From: Chiridota heheva
Taxonomy: Eukaryota; Echinodermata; Holothuroidea; Apodida; Chiridotidae
Reading direction: 5' to 3'
NCBI GenBank assembly: GCA_020152595.1
Contig: JAIGNY010001666.1
Location: 413,501 to 477,500 of the forward strand
DNA: 64,000 bases
In this document: in pieces, positions 1-13,575 of the stretch
Position numbering within the stretch: the stretch's first letter is position 1
Layout of the letters: each line of letters opens with the position of its first letter
Notes under the pieces: generated by a model
Databases searched by the model: none
Seen by the model: the letters and a program-made list of their open reading frames with translations, nothing else
What the model was told of the DNA's origin: nothing
Program-made: the position numbers and the translations under genes

Positions 1-2858
1 GCATTTTATACGTCTTAACAAATTTCATCTGCCACTTGGGAAGCAAGAATCAGAACATGTAAAAAAGTTGGTGGAAAACACAATGGTTAGGTAATCAATT
101 ACAATTGTTACTGTTGATATCAAAAAGAAGTGAACTTTACACTTGTGCCAAGTGAATGTTCAGGATTTCCAACTGGAAATATATTTTTTTTTAAAGACTG
201 ATTCCAACCACTGAAGACTAGCACATTATCTACTGGAATAAGTTTTATTTGATTAAATGACTAGACTACAAAAAATTAAAAATTAAATTAGAACCCTACG
301 TCTGCACTATAAAAAAAACTAAGTTCACTAACTCTGAACACTAAAAGTCCACACTAATGAATAAAATCACTGACAGAAAAGATTATTGATATCATACACT
401 GTGATAAAAGATTTGTTGTCCATAAAAACACAAAAAAAAAAAAAAAGATTTCCAAACACAAAAAAGGTAAAAGAAAATAACTTATGTAATTAACTTTATA
501 CAAGATTCCAAAATGAAAGAATAAAATTATTAAAATACACGTGGGATGGGATATGACAAAGCCACGAAAAGCAATAAATAAACATATTCAAATGAATGCA
601 CTTTCCCCCAGTGTTTTCTTAGGAAAGATTCAAGGATTTGAAAAGAATTAAAGTAAAATCAGAAGCTAAAAAAATATTGAAATTGACAAAAAATTAAGTA
701 TTGTTATCTTAATTCAAAGAAAAATGCTTCATTATTATTATTGAGAATGCACTGTTTTACTGATATGCTTACTTAAGTGATTACTTCATTTATGATAATA
801 GATGTATTCATGATGCGGTTTCTTAATATAAGAAAGAAAACAAGCTTCATTTAAGTACAGGAAATACAAAATCAAAATTCTCGAGAAGAAAAAAAAGAGA
901 GAAAGAGAGAGAGAGAAGAAGATATAAATTTGCATTATGTACAAGTTTCAACCAATTAAAAGCATCTTCATTACTATTGAATATTCATGGTTTGAAACAC
1001 CACACAACATGCACCACAAAGCTTCCACAGAAAACACTGGGGGCGTTTGTTTCGGATCGTGTTTAAAAAGATTTCATTGTACAATATAGACACAAATGGT
1101 TACCAATCACCACACATTTAAAAACTTAGCTTTGCCGACCAGTACCAGCTCAAATGTACAACAAAAAAAAAATTGGGCACAACTTTCAACGTCTGTTCTT
1201 TAGAGAAAACAGCAATCTGTGCCTTGAGTACACTCTTGTAACTTGTAATCATGATTTTGAAAAGGAAAAAAGCTAAACATGTTTCATTGCAAATTTAAGC
1301 TTTGGTAAATACTGTGATATTTTCAAAATGGTCTGCCTGTTTAGCAAGATCAGTCATTTAATCAGAAGCCTCTCAATTTTTATGTGAAATATCTTAATTA
1401 TTCTATCAAATTACAACATGAGCAATTGATCGATTGTTTAATAGATGAGGCTTATTCAAAAATTGAGAGGAAAAAAGTTTTCATCCAGCTAAAAAAAAAA
1501 AAAAAGCTATCTGATACCACTCATAAAATATCTGAAGCTGAAAATCTTAAGTTATGATAAAACTGTCAAAGCTGACTGGTATAAAATTTCACACATTAAA
1601 AGTTTTAACAATCTTGATATGTAGAAGGCTGCCTTATTAGGCCCTTGATCAAAACACACCTCTTAGTTCAAAGGTCTTTTTAGACCCAACTGATAAATAC
1701 ACCTCGCTCCAAAACTTTATATTCTGAAAACAGAAAATTTGTTTTGTTACAAGTCTAAAAACCCCATTGGTCAATCACTGGACTTGAAATATTTTTCTGA
1801 CAAAAATACAAAATTCATTCTCAGGTATTCAATTTAGTTAAGTGAAGCACCCGGCTTTAATTCAAGAATTTCAACCACCCTTTGCAGAGTAAAACATTTT
1901 TATTAATAGTTCATAAAAAATGAACTCACAAATCATTTACGTCGACCAATCTGCTAACAGCATTCTGTCTTACAAAAAAACATGAAAAAAAGTTGAGCTT
2001 CCTCCAGACAATGCTTACTGTTTAATCAACGTGGGTGACTCCCATTTAAAAAGAAGGGGAAAAAACAACTCATACACGATCAAATTAGTGAAATAAAAAG
2101 AGGGCAGCATTCAACTACTGCTATGATTTCAAAAACACTGTACATGGTCCCGACGCTATACGGACCTCATAACATACGAGCTGTTTTAGATACAATTTAA
2201 TTGGCACATGTCATTTTTCATTCTTAATAACTCTTACAAAAGAACACAAGGCTTAACATTTTTCTTTTTTTTTTACACTTCATTTTTGTTTGTCTCAGCT
2301 GAGCCTTCCGACCCCATTTGCATGACCTTATGCAAATTCAACACCACATTTTACATCGATTTCAATATTGACTTTTAAATAACCACATTTAAATCACCAG
2401 TGCACAAATACTATCAAAAAAATACAATTTTTTTTTTTTAAAGAGAACAGATTCACTTTGAAGCCCTGAGATTAAAGTTGTTTCTTTATTGTGTGGATAT
2501 TTCTTACCAAAAAGTGAACACCTAAATAAACACTATTCCCTTCCATTCGACTCTGAATTTGTTTCTGGATTATTTGCAGTGAAATAAAACCCATGCATTA
2601 TACCAATGCCAATAGTCAACCACAAAATAAAAACACTTATAAACAAAAGCTGATTTACACTTCATATAAACAAAAGATGGCAACTGAAATAATTTAACTT
2701 TGCCCTTTTCTTGGAGTGATTCTTTATCATATAATGCATAATAATTAATTGTTTATTAACTAATTAATTAGTTAATTAATTAATTCAATTAATTCACATT
2801 TTTTGTGATTTTTGCAACCAAACGCAAAGCATTTATCAGGTGAGAGCATACACATGTA
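1..2858. other. AT-rich stretch without a recognised gene
   Basis: No open frame or splice-bounded exon could be supported on either strand. The sequence is AT-rich with A and T runs and a short GAGA tract near 895-915. It lacks the minisatellites and MITE ends common elsewhere in the window. It lies beyond the 3' end of the Musashi gene on its transcribed strand, so part of it may be a long 3' UTR; that is only an inference from position. A 13-bp perfect inverted repeat at 1369-1381 and 1458-1470 is listed separately. Confidence 0.5.
1369..1470. repeat. 13-bp inverted repeat (hairpin)
   Basis: CCTCTCAATTTTT at 1369-1381 is the perfect reverse complement of AAAAATTGAGAGG at 1458-1470, separated by 76 bases. 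It could form a stem in RNA if this region is transcribed, or be the ends of a tiny foldback element. Confidence 0.6.
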
Positions 2859-5800
2859 CAGTACAGTCGGTAATAAGCGTACCGATATCGCAGTTAGCGC
2901 GGATTATTTACCGCGATCAATGCCCTTACCGCTGCCATTGTATTCGTGTCTTTTATGCACCGCCGGCACTTGGCCCAACTCTGCGCTAAGCGCGTCCGAT
3001 AATCTTATTTTAATCTGCTCCTCCCTCTTGGAGGTTAGCGCGGTAATAGTATTAGTAGTAAACGTCTCATTGCGCTAAGCTTGTTAGCGCTTACGTAACG
3101 TAACTGCACTGAGTGTGATCCCAATCTGTGTACATGCATCACTGCACTTAGCACGTGTTTTATAAATTTATTTAAGCGAAACTTTTTGTCTTCTTTTGCG
3201 AGATAAACAAAAAAAAATCTGCCGTAAAACCTGTGTGTAGCGTAGATTTCTCACATACTTTGAGACTGTAATTTATTAGACAAGTCTAACGTTAATACGA
3301 TTTCGCCAGACTTTTCTTTATTCCTTCGAAGTTTGAACGTACAGTATGTTAGGCTAGTTGCCATCTTATAGTAAAACTGGGTGAAAGGCCTAATGTTAGG
3401 CCTAACCGTGATAATTCATAGAGAGACAGCCCAGAGGTTAAATTTGATCGAAAATAGTTTTAAAAACGTTAATTGCTGTCATTGAGATGTATCAATAAGA
3501 TGAATCATTCATTTTAAGTAAATTTCAGCCCCTTTTGGAAATGCAAATGCAAGAATTTACTGGAAATTTTTGAGAGAAGTGAAGACTTAACTCACAATAA
3601 GAATAAAAAGTTAAGATAATTGTTAAAAGCATTTAACTTGTCACTGCCATTTCCCGACTGTTGGCTTCGGCCCGACTATGTACTTGTGAAAATGGAATAT
3701 TGGTACATGGATGTCAGTTAATGGTTCCTTAAACCCTTATTGGCAACATTTATGGAGTGGCCCGCCATTATGTCACCCGGACTTGGCCCAACCTATGTCC
3801 ACTGTGGTGCTATGGTAGAAGGGAATAGAGAACCAACTCTACCCTTAAGGGTGCCATGATATTGCTAATGGGGTTTGTGGCAATTGTGATGCAGTTATTT
3901 TCATTTTCCACTGATTTATAAACATCAAAACATGACGTCAGATCACGTCATTAATGACTTTTTTTTCAATGCTGCTGACATGCCTGAACTATATTCTGCT
4001 CTGAATGAAAAGTTGATAGAAATTCCTTTTTTTTTTTTTTTTTTTGAAGGGGGTGATTTATTAAGAAAATCAGCTTCTTTAAAATAAAAAAATTCTTTCA
4101 GGAGACCTTTTTCCTAGTCATAGAAAATCAAATTTTATGTTTCCTTTGACCCCCACCAGGGGCCTTAAGTGGGCCCCTGGCCCCACGCCAAAAAAGTGTT
4201 TCGCGCATTGCGCTCGCCGCCAGCGCCAGCAAATAAACTGCTTTCAATTTTTTTAACATTTATTTTTAATAAGCTACTTTCAGCTTTTTTTTATCAAGTG
4301 TCTCTCACATGCCTGAGTACTGCTTGGGCCTTCATTTACAATTCCTTACTTCATCATTAAAGTACTGCAGGAAGGATCCCCCTTCCTTGAGGGAACTTTA
4401 TGGAAATAATGATTGTATTTCGTGGTGAGTCCCATTTGTTCTTAACGACTATTAGTTTATTTGTTCTTAACAACTTGCTTCCACAATCCCAATGTCAACC
4501 ATACTGAGGGGATGTATCATAACCACAGCTGTTAAAAATGGTCGTTTCTTTGAACTATACTCAATATAAGTTTCACCATCGATTGCATTTAAAAGCAGAG
4601 GTATTTATAAGCTGGAATATATAGTTTGCTGATTAAAACATTACATAATGTTAAATGTTAGTCAATCTAAAGCAATAATCATTCATATATAACCTCTTTT
4701 GGCACAAATGACTTCACTGTTAAAGAAGGCACAGTCTGACATAATTCTTTATTTCATATAATATGATTGAAAATAACTAATTTTCTGACCAAGTTCCATA
4801 ACTTCCAAACAATCTAACATATTTTTTGTTTAATTGTTAAAAACTTTAATGCTACTACTTTATAGTACCATGGTAGCTGCCATTTTGATTGCAAAACATG
4901 CAGATTATGTCATCGCCCAGCAGGATCTTGGAATGCTTTGTATTTCTTTAAAATGTACCTCAAGTTTTCTAGCTTATGAACAAGTGTTTTTATTTTGTAA
5001 GGGTGAAGGAAAATTTTGTGTATTCATGAAATTGAAAAATCAAAACATGCTGATATAACTTTGTGTCACATCATTTTGAAATAAAAGACTTTAATCACAT
5101 ATGTAAAGAATTAAATTATAATCTTTATGTCCCTATTGGGAATCTATGTCATCATGCACAATATTTCAATACAGAATTGAACAAAATGGCAGCCCCCCTG
5201 TGTCGATTTCAAATATGAATAACTTGAGATAGGAATTTGACTCTGATGTTTTTGGCAGTTGGTTAAGATCTTGTATTCTCTATCATATGAAATAATGATT
5301 GTATCAGACTTTATGCCTCCTTTAATGTGTCGTTATGCCGAACAAGCATGCTAGTTAATAATGATAGAATATATCTGCCAAATTTTAAAGAAAATGTTAA
5401 GATGCTCAATTAGGCATGATGGAAATCTTCTGTTTTTGATTCCTGGAAATGTGAAGTCTTATGCGGCAGCAACACTTGTACCTGCTGAGGTAAACTCCGT
5501 TATAACCAGGTCTGTGACGGGATGTTGTACTGTATATTACCCGATGGCAGGAAAATATTCGTTTAAATTTTCTCGTACCACTTCACAAAGAAGCATCGAT
5601 CGAAACAAGACATTGGGTAAAAAAAAAAAAAAAAAAAAGTAAGCAGGTAAAATGATAATTATGAATTGGACCAGGCTTCACCTTTACCACCATCGGTCAT
5701 CTGTGGAGAAAATCCTATCAAAAACCTAAGTCCTGTATCATATTTTAAAAATAGGATCTACATAAATATGATCAAACCAATATTCAGGGCCCTGACACAG

Positions 5801-7663
5801 GTTTCATATGGCAGGTGAGAGGAAGAGGGGGAAGGGGGAGATTAATGTTGTCAATTAATTTTGTTGTGGATAAATAACACAAGACCAATTTGAAAACCAT
5901 TGCTTTTATAATTAACACAAGACCAATTTGAAAACCATTGCTTTGAACATTATTCGGGAAGGGGAAGATTATTCGGGAAGGAGAAACATTATTCGGGAAG
6001 GGGGGAACATTATTCGGGAAGGGGGGGGGGGGCTATGCCCTTCCCCATGTCGGAGGCCCTGATATTCAATGCCTTCTACCACCCTGATATTGCAATTTTC
6101 ATGGAATGAAGCAATGCAGGCTTACCTATTTTATGTGCAGTTTTGACAGCACTAAATTTCACTTCTTTTTTTTTTTACCCAATTGAGCTTATTAATTTAG
6201 GCCTACACTTTTTTCTAATATCACTCACTCTGTTTTGTACATAAACTGGAATATAAAAAAAAGTACTCTACACAAGTGGAAGAAAAAAGCAGTAACAGCA
6301 TTTCATTACGCCCAACATTACCTGACACATGCACAGGAATTTTTTTATTTACTGTATCAAGTAGGCCTAATAGTAAGAAAGAAAGGTTCAACGCGACACG
6401 AGTTTATAGACCCTCTTGACTTCTGCCTCTTTTTTCACGGCCAAATGCTGTAGCTGTTTTTCTTCATACTGGCTGAAGCCGGATGTCCTTGATTTTGGAT
6501 TGCTGACAGAATGGCGTAGAAACGTTACTATAAAAATAATTATTCATGCAAAAGGGAAGGGAAAAAAAAGCTCTTTAAAGTTTTTTGTAAATTCTTGTTG
6601 ACTTAGACTGACACAGCAATTAATAAGCATCCATACTGGCCCAGGGATTTTTCAATGCATCTCGTCTAATCTGCAAAACTGACAAAGGCTCAGAAGTTTG
6701 GAAGCTGTGGAAAAATATAAGACAAACATGTCAACATCAGTTTAAAATTATTCATTTCCCATCCTCAACATTTGGCCTAACAGTAGATCTATAATCGTGA
6801 AAAATATCAAACGAAATATTTAGTCATTAATATTTAACAGAACCCTCCTACCAATATCAGCAAAGCTTAGAAATATTAGCTCTTATGTCCTAATTCTAAT
6901 TGTATAACAAAAGCAGAACACCATTACACATCGATTAAACCATGTAGCCTAACGCTAGGCTTTTTAATGTGACTGTGTGATAGGATAGCTAAATTCAATC
7001 AAAACACATCGCCAGAATCAGTTTTTGTTTGCCTGAAATTCATTTTGTTTGTCCAAAACTGTAAAAAATTAAATTTAATCAAGGATTGATTCAATTTTCA
7101 CATCAATTTTTTTCCTAATGGATTTAATAAGTATTTTTATTGAAAATTCCGTCCGAAAAAATGCAATGCAAATGAAGACATTGCCTCATTTAAAGTTTAA
7201 TATTGCAAGTAGGGCCTATGTACTGTGTACTGTGATTCTGAACGTTGCGATGCTGACTGAATTACAATATTTATATCCCAGAGTTCAACGTGAAACTGAA
7301 TGAAAACAAAATAATATTTTACTTAAAGTTTTTAATTCCTCTAGGCCTCGTGATTAAAACATTTTGCTAAAGAAAAAGTCTGCCAGGCCTAATCCGATAA
7401 GCAGATTATTATAACTGTGCAACGTTAGAGTCCTTTACAAAGCACAGGCACTTCGATCTTGATTGACATAATGCATACAGTGTGTATCGATTTTTAGCGC
7501 GTTAAGTCACAGGTGAATAGAAGCTGCAGGGCTGCAAGCTCGGTGATGTTAGCGCGGTAACCCACGTTTAGCGATTTTTGCGCTTTGGGCAGCTCCATTC
7601 ATCGTGGTGGTAAGTGCACTAACGCCCCGCACTTAGCGTGTACGGTTATTCCCGACTGTACTG
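2859..7663. mobile_element. 4.8-kb inverted-repeat-bounded element, decayed DNA transposon
   Basis: The left end begins CAGTACAGTCGG and continues TAATAAGCGTAC. The reverse complement of the right end begins CAGTACAGTCGG and continues GAATAACCGTAC, so 22 of 24 positions match. Both ends are flanked by TA (2857-2858 and 7664-7665), as for TA-target transposons such as the Tc1/mariner group, though the superfamily is not established. Inside both ends are repeated TTAGCGC/GCGCTAA motifs (2890-3095 and 7490-7645) suitable as subterminal protein-binding sites. No transposase-like frame is visible; the longest interior frame is 93 codons (5361-5642) and is unrecognised. It is either non-autonomous or heavily decayed. 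Confidence 0.65.
5876..6032. repeat. Short direct repeats inside the 4.8-kb element
   Basis: Two near-identical copies of AACACAAGACCAATTTGAAA plus following bases (5876-5942) are followed by four copies of an ATTATTCGGGAAGG unit and a G run. This is local tandem expansion, with no function apparent. Confidence 0.7.
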
Positions 7664-8433
7664 TATGTTCTGATGTCACGATGTACTTTTCATATTTGGT
7701 TATCGTTTCATCGATTACCTGGAGAAACTGAAAAATATCCCACACCCGCTAATGTGATGATCAAAATTTGCACATACTATATAGTAAGTAGTAACACGCA
7801 GATTCATCACAGGTTCACTTAAAAAAAAAAAAAGTGGGTGAATTTTCACAAGCCCATGTTTAACAACTTACATAAAATACGAATTTCATGGCTGTGAAAC
7901 ACATCATCAGGATATCATTTCCCTTCACAGAAAGCCGAAATACATCATCGCGACATGAAAGAAAGCCGAAAAATACACGAAAAGAGGGCAATTTTCCTGA
8001 TATACTGTGGTGTTAAGGTACAAAGTATCACTCCAAAAATATTAAATTTTAAAAATAAAAAGTTTATCTCAACCAGTAAGTTGATCTCAACCAGTACAAT
8101 GGAACTAAAATCACACGAAAGATACCAAATCAACACAAATCATACCAAACAAATTAACATGAATTTGCAGACAAGAACCAATTCAAAAGGAAAAAAAAAA
8201 AGCTTTTTAAAAAATGATATATATGTACATGTATAACATTTAACCTCTTAATTATTACAATCGTGCTATTGGATAAACTGACGTAATTACGCACTTGTGA
8301 AATTTCAACTTAATCATAGAAAAAAGATTTGCATAATTTTGCATTCAGCTGATAAAGTCAGATGAGTATCTGTCACAAAATGCAACATTAAGGAAAAGTT
8401 TGCAATTGAGTTTAATAAGACAAGTGTGCTGTG
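7664..8433. other. Intergenic stretch
   Basis: No exon or RNA gene was recognised. There is a small direct repeat near 8071-8096 (TCAACCAGTA twice) and an A-rich tract. The short frames here have no coding features. Confidence 0.5.
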
Positions 8434-8608
8434 CAGTGGTGTAGCTAGGATTTCCATGCTGGTAGGGCAAGTAATAGAAATAACCCGGCAGGAAACAAAA
8501 TATGGCCCCTGCTGACGGACGTACTAATTTTGAACCGATAAAAATTAAAAACTGAGGAATATTGGTGGGGTAATTGCCCCCTCTGCCCACCCTTTGACTA
8601 CACCACTG
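8434..8608. mobile_element. hAT-like MITE with 8-bp target duplication
   Basis: This 175-bp element begins CAGTGGTGTAG and ends CTACACCACTG, an 11-bp perfect terminal inverted repeat. The 8 bases GTGCTGTG flank it on both sides (8426-8433 and 8609-8616). An 8-bp duplication with CAGTGG-type ends is the signature of hAT-superfamily transposons. It encodes nothing and would have been moved by a transposase in trans. Confidence 0.9.
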
Positions 8609-9023
8609 GTGCTGTGCCTGTGAGTCTATTACTTATCGGAAGCCAATCTGAGCTCCGCATGTTAAATATTGACCAATCAGAGGTCTAGCTAAATAGCAAT
8701 TTTTTTAAATACATTTTAAAGCAAACAATTTGATAAATTGGGTTAAAGAATGTTCACGGAATTGGAAAGCGACAATTAAACCACCTTATACCATAGTGGT
8801 ACGTCACACGATAAGCATAAACAGGCAATCGACTGGCAAAATATATTCTATTTTGGTCAACATAATATGTTTCATACTGTATTCAATATACTATTGAAAA
8901 ACATAATAATAACTTACAAAAAAAAGAAGGGAAAAAAAGAGTATAAACACAAAAATTGTCAAAAAGTCTGGATGACACTTTGGAAGGGTCTTTTGAAGAG
9001 TCATGGAAACTTGGGTTCAACGT

Positions 9024-9093
9024 TTAGGTGTCCGTCTTATTTCTCTTGCGCTTCCACAGTGCAGAAGGGATTCCTGGGAAGTCTGTACCCTGC
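9024..9093 (-). CDS. Alternative last exon or spliced 3'UTR exon of Musashi
   Basis: A strong acceptor (TTTTTTCCTCTCCATTCTCAG) precedes a more GC-rich stretch with a second AG four bases in (GCAG). If the exon at 11800 is skipped, the phase-0 donor at 18471 could join here. Starting at 9093 gives [18 protein letters not shown] and a stop at 9037. Starting at 9089 gives [20 protein letters not shown] plus T and a stop at 9024, a basic tail. If the 11800 exon is included and its GTGGGT donor used, this would be 3' UTR. I recognise neither peptide from other Musashi proteins, so the coding role is an inference from the splice site and phase only. Confidence 0.38.
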
Positions 9094-9298
9094 CTGAGAA
9101 TGGAGAGGAAAAAATGTTGTTTATATGCACATATTATAATATAGACAATACAAACAACAGCTGTTAATCTCGTTTGGGTACAGTTTTTTGTGGATGAAAA
9201 ATATGGCATTGAAACTATGTTTTGGGCAAGTCTGCTAAATTCTTTCTTTGTTGCATTGTTGACTTTATTTATAAGTAAATCACAGTCTAAACAGAATA

Positions 9299-9299
9299 T

Positions 9300-9355
<56 letters not shown>

Positions 9356-9390
9356 TACATATATATATTATAATTATATATATATATAAA

Positions 9391-9458
<68 letters not shown>

Positions 9459-9485
9459 CACATACATATACAAATATATACATAC

Positions 9486-9522
<37 letters not shown>

Positions 9523-9620
9523 TATATATATATAGTTATATACTTATATATATATACTAATATATATATACTTTATATATATATATATATATATATATCT
9601 AGTTTATATATATATAGTTA
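9299..9620. repeat. (TA)n microsatellite
   Basis: About 320 bases of mostly alternating TA with a few interruptions. The motif TCTAAACAGAATAT occurs on the left (about 9286) and twice on the right (about 9627 and 9655), so the array sits inside a small direct-repeat unit. Confidence 0.95.
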
Positions 9621-9929
9621 TGATGGTCTAAACAGAATATATTGTTCGGTTTGGTCTAAACAGAATATATCGGCACAATATCTAAAGAAACTTTTAATTT
9701 TATTTTTATCTTGTACTTTTTTTTAAATGGTACCAAACTGGGACTGCATAAATGATATGAGGCAAGATAGGAGGTTATAAAATATATGGTGAAAATGCCA
9801 TGTGGTATGCAGGATATACCAAAACAATTAGGTTCAAAACTTAGTGCAGTCTCTTACAAATTGTTTGGTGAATCCGAGTTGGATATCTATTTGAAAGATA
9901 AGAGTGTGACTCCCCAAAGTGTGGGTGCC

Positions 9930-10006
9930 CATACCTGTAGCCAGGACTTTTTGCAAGGGGGATGGGGGACAGCTTCCCCTTGCTCCATATGATGGCTACA
10001 GGCCTG
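9930..10006. mobile_element. 77-bp hAT-like miniature element
   Basis: The left end CATACCTGTAGCCA and the reverse complement of the right end CAGGCCTGTAGCCA form an imperfect terminal inverted repeat. TGGGTGCC (8 bp) flanks both sides at 9922-9929 and 10007-10014. It is too small to encode anything. Confidence 0.75.
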
Positions 10007-10429
10007 TGGGTGCCTTTGAACAACAAGTTATGTATTCACCCCTTTGTTTTGCTTGTCCAAAATATAAAAATAGAATTTGATCAAATTTGGTGCATGGCTT
10101 GTTCTTTTGCTTGTCTGCTTTGCAAAAACATACCATCTCAAGAAGCAGTGACTGGATTTTGATCAACTTTAGTGTGCAACTTTTGGTGAAACCAGAATTA
10201 AAAGGTTTTGTGGTGCCGATGCTATTTTTCATTGATTTGCAAAATTTGTATTAACTGTCATGTTACTGAATATCATGAAATACTTGTTCCATGATATTTA
10301 TTCATAAGCCATACCCACCATGCAGATCAATAAAAATGTTGACAACATTAGCATTTGCACAATAATTAACAACATTATCATAGCAGGTATGATGCCAAAA
10401 TGGTTGCTCATTTATTCTATTTCAAGAAT

Positions 10430-11615
10430 GTCAGTAAGCCCCACCTACTCCACCTATTAATATTCATGATATCACTACCACAACATTATAACATATGTAC
10501 AGACCATGACCCATCTGTGTACCTGATATAGCATAAATGTGATATATTGTTTATGAGATACAGTATGGTGTTTACATCATTTAGCACTTTCACATTAAGC
10601 AATGCCCCCACATATATTAATGACATCTGCTGATAACATAAGCATGAACACAATAACCAACAAAATTATCATGCCCAATATAATGCGAAACAGATTTACA
10701 GCTCATTTATCACTTTTTCAAAATTTTCACTTTAAGCCCCACCCACTATTTAGTATGCATGTATCTTATCACCACCATCATGAACATGTACACACCAGCT
10801 AACATGATAATGATCCTAAATAAACAAGCAAAACAAGACATACGATTGTTTTAATATGGACATTTCAAGATTTTTACATTAAACCCTGCCTACTCATTAA
10901 TATGCATGACATCACCATGAAAAACAAACAATAGGGCACATCTGGGGACCATGGGCTATCTATGTATCGAATATGACATGAATCTATTTTACCATTCTTG
11001 AGATACCGTGTTTACAATATTTTTTCAGCAAAATCATATTAAGCCCCACCCACTATGCATATTAATTAAATTAATCATTTTTACATCATGAACATGTACA
11101 CACCAGCTAACATCATAATGATCGTAAATATGAAACAAAATAGACATGCGGTTGGTAAAATATGAACATTTTTAAGATTTTTACATTAAGCCCCGCCTAC
11201 ATTAATATGCATGAATTTACACTTCTAGAGATATCGTGCTTAAAATCTTTTTTCTGAAAAATCATATTAAGCCCCTCCCACTGCGCATATTATCAAAATT
11301 CAACAATTTTTACATCATGAACATGTACACATCACAATTACACCAAATATGAAACAAAACAGATATGCAGTTGTTGATTTTTACATTAAGCCCCGTCTAC
11401 TCATTAATATGCATGAAATCTTTATCAAAAACAATAGAGCACATCTACGTACCATGGGCTATGTGTATTGAATATGACATAAATAGAGTTTGCTGTTCTT
11501 GAGATATCGCGTTTACGAGCTGGCCGTCACACACATACATACACCCACACATACATAAACATGCCATCATGACCACATAGGTTCTTGATGCTATCGCATC
11601 AGAACCAAAAATGGG
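10430..11615. repeat. Diverged tandem copies of a dispersed repeat (family D)
   Basis: Three or more diverged copies of a 250-350-bp unit carry recurring landmarks: ACATTAAGCCCCGCCTACTC, ATTAATATGCATGA, ACAATAG, ACCATGGGCTAT, AATATGACATAAAT and CTTGAGATATCGTGTTTAC. The block ends in a CA/CATA tract followed by CATGACCACATAGGTTCTTG and CAGAACCAAAAAT. The same landmarks and the same end occur at 35470-36248, and part of them at 55482-56036. It lies in the last Musashi intron. No open frame is shared between copies. Confidence 0.75.
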
Positions 11616-11755
11616 AGGAGGGAGTATGCCCTCTTGCCCCCTGTAATCCTCCCTACATCAGAAACTGTGAGGTAGATACCTAGAACCTGGACTAAGAAAG
11701 AAAAGAAAGATACCCACCTTGCAGTTAATTTGTCTGAAAACACAACCGATGGTTT

Positions 11756-11800
11756 TCAGTGAAAGAATCCATTATGAAAAGAGGGCGCTATCAATGGTGC
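11756..11800 (-). CDS. msi: Musashi terminal coding exon (APLIAPSFHNGFFH stop)
   Basis: The last coding segment has 14 codons plus TGA, entered in phase 0 after STQ. It reads APLIAPSFHNGFFH, matching the vertebrate Musashi C-terminus GPLIATAFTNGYH in length, position and most residues, and ending exactly at the stop. The acceptor follows a long T/C tract ending in CCCATCTTCAG. Sequence past the stop stays AT-rich. A GTGGGT donor-like site after CTGCAAG at 11718-11717 could end this exon, with the 3' UTR spliced on to 9093. That would put the junction 38 bases past the stop, close enough to avoid nonsense-mediated decay under the usual 50-55 nt rule. Confidence 0.92.
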   Translation of the reverse strand, partial: APLIAPSFHNGFFH

Positions 11801-13504
11801 CTGAAGATGGGAAAGAAAGAAAAAAAAAAAACATTGTTTTGAAAGAATGGTAGAGCATGGGGGTTCGAAGGGGAATGTTCAGTGTCTCATGGCTCCCTAT
11901 TAGCTAACAATTGTAATGCTCGGGTTTCAAGCATGACCTTTTTCATCATGACAGACATTTACTATTTGCTTTTGTTTTTAATTAATGGCGTTTTCTTTTT
12001 GCTTTTTCAGTTAGTGATCTATGATGCTTATTGATTGGCCGGCCTCACAGAGCTAACAAGGCTCCATATACTGCATATGGAAAAAGCTAGGCCTATACAT
12101 ATAACGTTGAAACATCACTAAGATTTTTCAGAGATTTTACCCAAGAATTTGTATTTGTGTACAATTTTAGCACCCGTTTACGTGAGTAAGATTTGGAGCA
12201 GTGTCATGTCCATAAGTAGATAATATAAGAAAGTCCCCCTCCCGTAGTAAGCATCGCTAACTTTAACAACCCAGTGTACACACCACAAATGTCCCATAGT
12301 AACTATGTGTGTACAGTGGGAATGTGACTAATAACTACCTCCCTAAATTTCTATAAATTTTCTATAGTCCCATTTCTACAAAACCTGAAATGGAAATAGA
12401 TATGAGTAAACAAACAACTAGACTAATGGTTAGTCCACTGATTTTCAATAAAAGTAATACTTGCGTTATTCTCAAAATAATTTCAGCACTTTGTGTCCCT
12501 TCAGAGTACGAGCAGAATCCACTTTAAGGGGCAAACCCACCTTATCCCCCCCCTTATCCCCCACCCCCATCTTATCAAAACCCCTTTAAAATCTGTTTAC
12601 ACTAGAAAACATTGAAACCTTTGTACCGTAGGTAAGTTTGTAAAACAGGGGTTGTGACACACTACTACTAAAGAAACAAAAGTTTCAGGGGTCAACTTTG
12701 AAGAAAATAGGTCATAATTTCACATCAAACAGTGTGAAAATTCCTTTCTCTTATTTATATGTTTAAAGCAAATCTGTCAATTTCACAGCTTTTAAAACAC
12801 TGATCATACCACAAATAAAGCACATCTCAGGAAAGATGTCTCATGCCACATGCCTTGGTACATAAACACCTTCCATGCACCGCAAACTGGTACAACCAAC
12901 AGGTTTAACTGCCTTGAGTGAATAACATATCTACCCTTAAGGGGCTGAAGACCTTTTTAGAATGATGATCTACCCACTTCTCAATAAATCAGTCTACAAT
13001 TTTATCATTTCCATAAACCAGATCTAAAATTGTCCAAATCCTGTCCACTTTTTGTACTTCTTTTCCAAACTGTGCTGTTATATTTACCAATTCATGAGTT
13101 AAAAATGTTATTTTTATGGCAGCAAATTTTAAAACCTTTTTAAATTGAGCACATATTTTCCTGCTTTTGTATTAATTGCACCTCCCACCACCCCTGCAGC
13201 TATTCTACTGGTTGCCTCTCACTGACTGTCACTACTATAAACATAAATTGGAAACATTTCATCAGCTCTATCTAATCTACATTTGCTTTCACAAATAGCT
13301 CCTTGCCTGTTTCCTTTTGTAGAACAAAGGGGGTTAATAGCAAGAGGTCGCAGCACCCTCCACATGTAGGAATGAAGAATAAAAAGATCAATATATATTC
13401 TCATTAAAATTTGGGGTGGGGGTGGGAATATACAATGGGTCGGCAGGACTAATGTATCCAATGGTGGATGTAACTCACTCCCCTCAAGTGGGCAATGATA
13501 GTAG

Positions 13505-13575
13505 GGGAAAAGGAGGAAGACAGAAAAAGAAAGGGGAAAAGGAGGAAGACAGAAAAAGAAAGGGGAATAGAGTGA
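13505..13575. repeat. 35-bp GA-rich tandem duplication
   Basis: The unit GGGGAAAAGGAGGAAGACAG plus AAAAAGAAA occurs twice in succession within a purine-rich stretch of about 110 bases (13500-13610). It is likely replication slippage. Confidence 0.8.

Noticed and set aside
9024..9473. 149-codon frame through the TA microsatellite
   Set aside because: The IYIYIY part is microsatellite translation. Only the last 70 bases, after a strong acceptor, are worth considering as an exon.
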